This document shows, one piece after another, positions 42,903 to 46,007 of a stretch of 46,007 bases of DNA; the stretch's first letter is position 1, and each line of letters starts with the position of its first letter. The notes under the pieces were generated by a model. The model worked only from the letters and a program-made list of their open reading frames with translations. It had not been told where the DNA came from and did no database searches. The stretch is taken from positions 1 through 46,007 of the forward strand of contig JAJTCJ010000009.1 in assembly GCA_021323165.1 (NCBI GenBank), written 5' to 3'. Position numbers and translations under genes: made by a program. This DNA comes from Bacteroidota bacterium. GTDB lineage: Bacteria; Bacteroidota; Bacteroidia; 2-12-FULL-35-15.

Positions 42903-45722
42903 TTACTTACTCAAATACAAATTCCGTTCAGAATATATATTGTGGAAGAATTCATCAGTTAGATCATCAATGAAGTAAATTGCTTCACCGGTTGATTTCA
43001 TTTCAGGCCCAAGTTCTTTTGTTACTTCAGGGAACTTCTCATAAGAGAAAACCGGGATCTTTATTGCATATCCTTTTTTACGCGGATTGAATTTAAAGTC
43101 CTTCACTTTCTTTTCTCCTAACATAACTTTTGTTGCATAATTAACATACGGCTCATCGTATGCTTTAGCTATAAAAGGAACCGTGCGGGATGCACGAGGA
43201 TTGGCTTCAATGATATATACTTTTTCATTTTTGATGGCGAACTGAATGTTTAAAAGTCCGACAGTCTTTAATGCGATTGCGATTGTTTTTGTATGATCCT
43301 CTATTTGCTTGATCACATTTGGACTCAAATCAAATGGTGGTAATACTGCATAAGAATCACCTGAATGAATCCCTGCAGGCTCAATATGTTCCATGATCCC
43401 GATGATGTAATTATCAACACCATCGCAAATTGAATCCGACTCTGCTTCTATTGCACCTTCAAGGAAATGATCAAGCAATACCTGGTTACCCGGATGATCT
43501 TTTAATAGATTCACAACATGCTGTTCAAGTTCCTGTTCATTGATCACGATTTTCATGTTTTGTCCGCCCAATACATATGAAGGACGAACTAACAATGGAA
43601 AGCCTAATCGTTTCGATAGTTCTACGGCTTGTTCAGCATCTTCGATAACACCGAATTCAGGATAAGGAATATTATGATCTTTTAATAAGTTGGAGAAGCT
43701 TCCGCGATCTTCTGCAAGGTCAAGTGATTTATAATCTGTTCCAATAATTTTTATTCCATAACGTTCAAGTTTTTCAGCAAGCTTTAATGCTGTTTGTCCG
43801 CCAAGTTGAACGATCACTCCTTCAGGTTTTTCATTCAGAATGATATCATATATATGTTCCCAGAATACAGGTTCAAAATATAATTTATCCGCAACATTAA
43901 AATCTGTGGAAACAGTTTCAGGATTACAATTAATCATGATGGTTTCATAACCGCATTCTTTCGCGGCAAGCACACCATGAACACAGCTGTAATCAAATTC
44001 AATTCCTTGTCCGATACGATTAGGACCGCTTCCAAGAACAACAATTTTCTTTTTATCAGATGCGATCGATTCATTCTCATCTTCAAACGTGCTGTAATAA
44101 TATGGAGTCTGAGCTTCGAATTCAGCAGCACAGGTATCCACCATTTTATAAACGCGTTTAATATTCAATTCATTTCTGCGGTTGAACACTTCGCTCTCAA
44201 GACATTTTAATAAATGAGCGATCTGTCTGTCAGCATAGCCTTTCTGCTTAGCTTCATATAAAAGTTCACGCGGAAGATCCTTTAAAGTGTATTTTGAAAT
44301 TTCATTTTCAAGCAGGATCAACTCTTCGATCTGATTCAGGAACCAGGGATCGATCCGGGTAAGTTTCTGAATGGTCTTAATAGAAATTCCTAGTTTAATG
44401 GAATCATAAATATGAAACAAACGGTTCCAGCTTGGACGTTCAAGGCTTTTTAATAATTCAGCCTGATTGGTTACTTCTCTTCCATCCGCGCCTAAACCAT
44501 TGCGTTTGATCTCAAGCGACTGACAAGCTTTTTGCAAAGCTTCCTGGAAACATCTTCCGATTCCCATTACTTCACCAACCGATTTCATTTGAAAGCCAAG
44601 CTCGCGATTAGCACCTTTGAATTTATCAAAATTCCAGCGTGGAATTTTAACTATAACGTAATCTAAAGTCGGTTCAAAAAAAGCGGATGTTGATTTAGTG
44701 ATCTGGTTTTGTAATTCATCCAGATTATATCCGATCGCTAATTTAGATGCGATCTTTGCAATTGGGTATCCGGTCGCTTTACTTGCTAATGCTGAAGAGC
44801 GGGAAACACGGGGATTAATTTCGATAGCAATAATTTCTTCAGAGTCATCAGGATTTACAGCGAACTGCACATTACATCCACCGGCAAAATTTCCAATGCT
44901 GCGCATCATCATGATAGCCATTGTACGCATTTTCTGGAATGTAGTATCAGAAAGTGTCATTGCCGGAGCAACAGTAATACTGTCACCGGTATGAACTCCC
45001 ATCGGGTCAAAATTCTCTATGGAACAGATGATGGTAACATTATCATTATTGTCGCGAAGAAGCTCCAGCTCATACTCCTTCCAACCAAGAACCGCTTTAT
45101 CAATAAGCACTTCATGAATTGGTGATGTATGTAAACCTCTGTCTAATAATTTATCGAAATCTTCTTTATGATAAACAACACTTCCACCGCTGCCACCAAG
45201 CGTAAATGAAGGACGGATAACCAATGGAAAACCAAACTCCTGCGCGATCTCTTTCCCTTCAAGAAACGAACGGCAGATCTTTGATGGAGCCATTCCTACT
45301 CCTATTTCATTCATTCGCTGTCTGAACTTATCGCGATCTTCAGTAACTTCAATTGCGTCAATATCAACACCGATCATTTTCACACCATACTTTTTCCAGA
45401 TCCCCATCTCATCACATTTCATCGCCAGATTAAGTGCTGTTTGTCCGCCCATGGTAGGCAATACAGCATCAATATCGTTATTCTCTTCAAGGATCTTAAC
45501 GATAGATTTAACTTCCAGAGGCAGCAGATAAATATTTTCAGCTGTCACTTTATCCGTCATGATCGTAGCCGGATTGGAATTGATAAGAGTAACCTTAATA
45601 CCTTCTTCTTTTAGAGAACGTGCTGATTGAGAACCGGAATAATCAAATTCACATGCTTGTCCGATCACGATCGGACCGCTTCCGATAATAAGTACTGATT
45701 TTATGGAGTTATCTCTAGGCAT
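42903..45722 (-). CDS. carB: Carbamoyl-phosphate synthase large subunit, without the allosteric domain
   Basis: Makes carbamoyl phosphate from bicarbonate, ATP and glutamine-derived ammonia (with CarA) for pyrimidines and arginine. It has 939 residues. It starts MPRDNSIKSVLIIGSGPIVI with GQACEFDYSGSQ and NSNPATIMTD. The first ATP-grasp domain includes RPSFTLGGSGG and EINPRVSRSSALASKATGYP. An oligomerisation region follows, then the second synthetase half (VLGSGPNRIGQGIEFDYSCV, RPSYVLGGQNMKIV, IEANPRASRTVPFIAK). It stops where the E. coli enzyme (1073 residues) begins its MGS-like allosteric domain, so UMP/ornithine control of that type is not expected. carA is not in the window. Confidence 0.96.
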   Translation of the reverse strand: MPRDNSIKSVLIIGSGPIVIGQACEFDYSGSQSARSLKEEGIKVTLINSNPATIMTDKVTAENIYLLPLEVKSIVKILEENNDIDAVLPTMGGQTALNLAMKCDEMGIWKKYGVKMIGVDIDAIEVTEDRDKFRQRMNEIGVGMAPSKICRSFLEGKEIAQEFGFPLVIRPSFTLGGSGGSVVYHKEDFDKLLDRGLHTSPIHEVLIDKAVLGWKEYELELLRDNNDNVTIICSIENFDPMGVHTGDSITVAPAMTLSDTTFQKMRTMAIMMMRSIGNFAGGCNVQFAVNPDDSEEIIAIEINPRVSRSSALASKATGYPIAKIASKLAIGYNLDELQNQITKSTSAFFEPTLDYVIVKIPRWNFDKFKGANRELGFQMKSVGEVMGIGRCFQEALQKACQSLEIKRNGLGADGREVTNQAELLKSLERPSWNRLFHIYDSIKLGISIKTIQKLTRIDPWFLNQIEELILLENEISKYTLKDLPRELLYEAKQKGYADRQIAHLLKCLESEVFNRRNELNIKRVYKMVDTCAAEFEAQTPYYYSTFEDENESIASDKKKIVVLGSGPNRIGQGIEFDYSCVHGVLAAKECGYETIMINCNPETVSTDFNVADKLYFEPVFWEHIYDIILNEKPEGVIVQLGGQTALKLAEKLERYGIKIIGTDYKSLDLAEDRGSFSNLLKDHNIPYPEFGVIEDAEQAVELSKRLGFPLLVRPSYVLGGQNMKIVINEQELEQHVVNLLKDHPGNQVLLDHFLEGAIEAESDSICDGVDNYIIGIMEHIEPAGIHSGDSYAVLPPFDLSPNVIKQIEDHTKTIAIALKTVGLLNIQFAIKNEKVYIIEANPRASRTVPFIAKAYDEPYVNYATKVMLGEKKVKDFKFNPRKKGYAIKIPVFSYEKFPEVTKELGPEMKSTGEAIYFIDDLTDEFFHNIYSERNLYLSK

Positions 45723-45863
45723 ATATTGGTTAATTGATATTTATTATTGGTTAATGTGACTGTGGGTAAATGACTGAACAGGTTTATTATCCTGCACACG
45801 AAAATAGCTAGAATTGCCGCTATCACTAAAAAATGTTTTAACAAGTTTTCAATAAAAACAAGC

Positions 45864-45892
45864 AAAAAAAAACCTTTCCAAAAAAGGAAAGG
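45864..45892 (-). terminator. Intrinsic terminator after rpmH
   Basis: On the minus strand CCTTTCC (45892-45886) and GGAAAGG (45879-45873) pair around six T's and run into nine T's (45872-45864). It lies 30 bases after the rpmH stop. Confidence 0.88.
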
Positions 45893-45921
45893 CTTTATAT
45901 ATAATGACTTGATAATCAATT

Positions 45922-46007
45922 CTATTTGTGAGTTTTTTCGTCAGAAACTGTTAATTTTTTTCTGCCTTTTGCTCTGCGTGATCTTAATACTCTGCGACCA
46001 TTAGCAG
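45922..46007 (-). CDS. rpmH: 50S ribosomal protein L34, 3' part
   Basis: The last 28 codons of L34 are visible at the right edge: ANGRRVLRSRRAKGRKKLTV then SDEKTHK and TAG (45924-45922). This matches the highly conserved C-terminal half of L34 (full length about 52 residues). The start lies beyond the window. In this genome rpmH lies next to carB; no dnaA or rnpA is seen, so nothing can be said about an origin of replication. Confidence 0.93.
   Translation of the reverse strand, partial: ANGRRVLRSRRAKGRKKLTVSDEKTHK

Noticed and set aside
45701-45919. Minus-strand 72-codon open frame between rpmH and carB
   Set aside because: It runs through the rpmH terminator and overlaps the carB start; no features support it.
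1-46007. tRNA, rRNA, prophage or insertion sequence
   Set aside because: No gap contains a cloverleaf-like sequence, and no integrase, transposase, capsid or tail gene was recognised.

Overview
The window is a 46 kb piece of a chromosome from a member of the Bacteroidota, most likely the Flavobacteriia/Sphingobacteriia side. The evidence is three secreted proteins with type IX secretion (T9SS) C-terminal sorting domains, DUF4199 and DUF6702 proteins, an ABC-2 permease fused to an M1 peptidase, promoters of the TTTG-N20-TAnnTTTG type instead of E. coli -10/-35 boxes, AT-rich sequence with almost no Shine-Dalgarno sites, and a CarB without its allosteric domain. I see no prophage, insertion sequence, CRISPR array, tRNA or rRNA. 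This is mostly core chromosome with a more variable middle (about 11.5-21.5 kb).

Layout. 1-2.2 kb: rho (5' end cut by the window edge; its reading frame is open from base 1) and a DUF4199 membrane protein. 2.3-6.5 kb: a TPR/SpoIIE-type phosphatase and an MsbA-like ABC exporter, transcribed divergently. 6.6-9.1 kb: a minus-strand set of glycosyltransferase, ECF sigma factor and rsmG. 9.2-11.5 kb: tgt and an LptF/LptG permease. 11.7-17.4 kb: small membrane proteins, an AI-2E family permease, a T9SS-exported protein, a YceI protein, a GNAT acetyltransferase, a lipoprotein and a TPR protein. 17.4-18.3 kb: a cupin/VOC pair. 18.37-18.73 kb: an array of 17 exact-length 21-bp units. 18.9-27.1 kb: a kelch-type T9SS protein, then a minus-strand operon of alpha-2-macroglobulin, LprI-like protein and esterase. 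27.6-30.3 kb: a Prc-type protease and a MORN-variant protein. 30.5-38.0 kb: an ABC ATPase with its permease/M1-peptidase fusion, DUF1304, and a second M1 peptidase. 38.0-39.1 kb: a disrupted hupE-like gene and DUF6702. 39.2-46.0 kb: accA, a seven-bladed T9SS propeller protein, ispE, carB and the 3' end of rpmH.

Functional picture. Housekeeping functions (transcription termination, rRNA and tRNA modification, fatty acid, isoprenoid and carbamoyl phosphate synthesis) alternate with envelope functions: LPS transport, ABC export, periplasmic proteolysis, a protease trap with a possible lysozyme inhibitor, and T9SS cargo. Strong hairpins separate most convergent pairs, so many units are compact and served by bidirectional terminators.

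The best leads for something unusual are the indel-free 21-bp array (period close to two DNA helical turns, with a 63-bp higher-order repeat), the out-of-frame deletion in the hupE-like gene, the Tgt enzyme without its zinc cysteines, and the A2M-LprI-esterase operon. I did not find a clearly new defence or mobile system.
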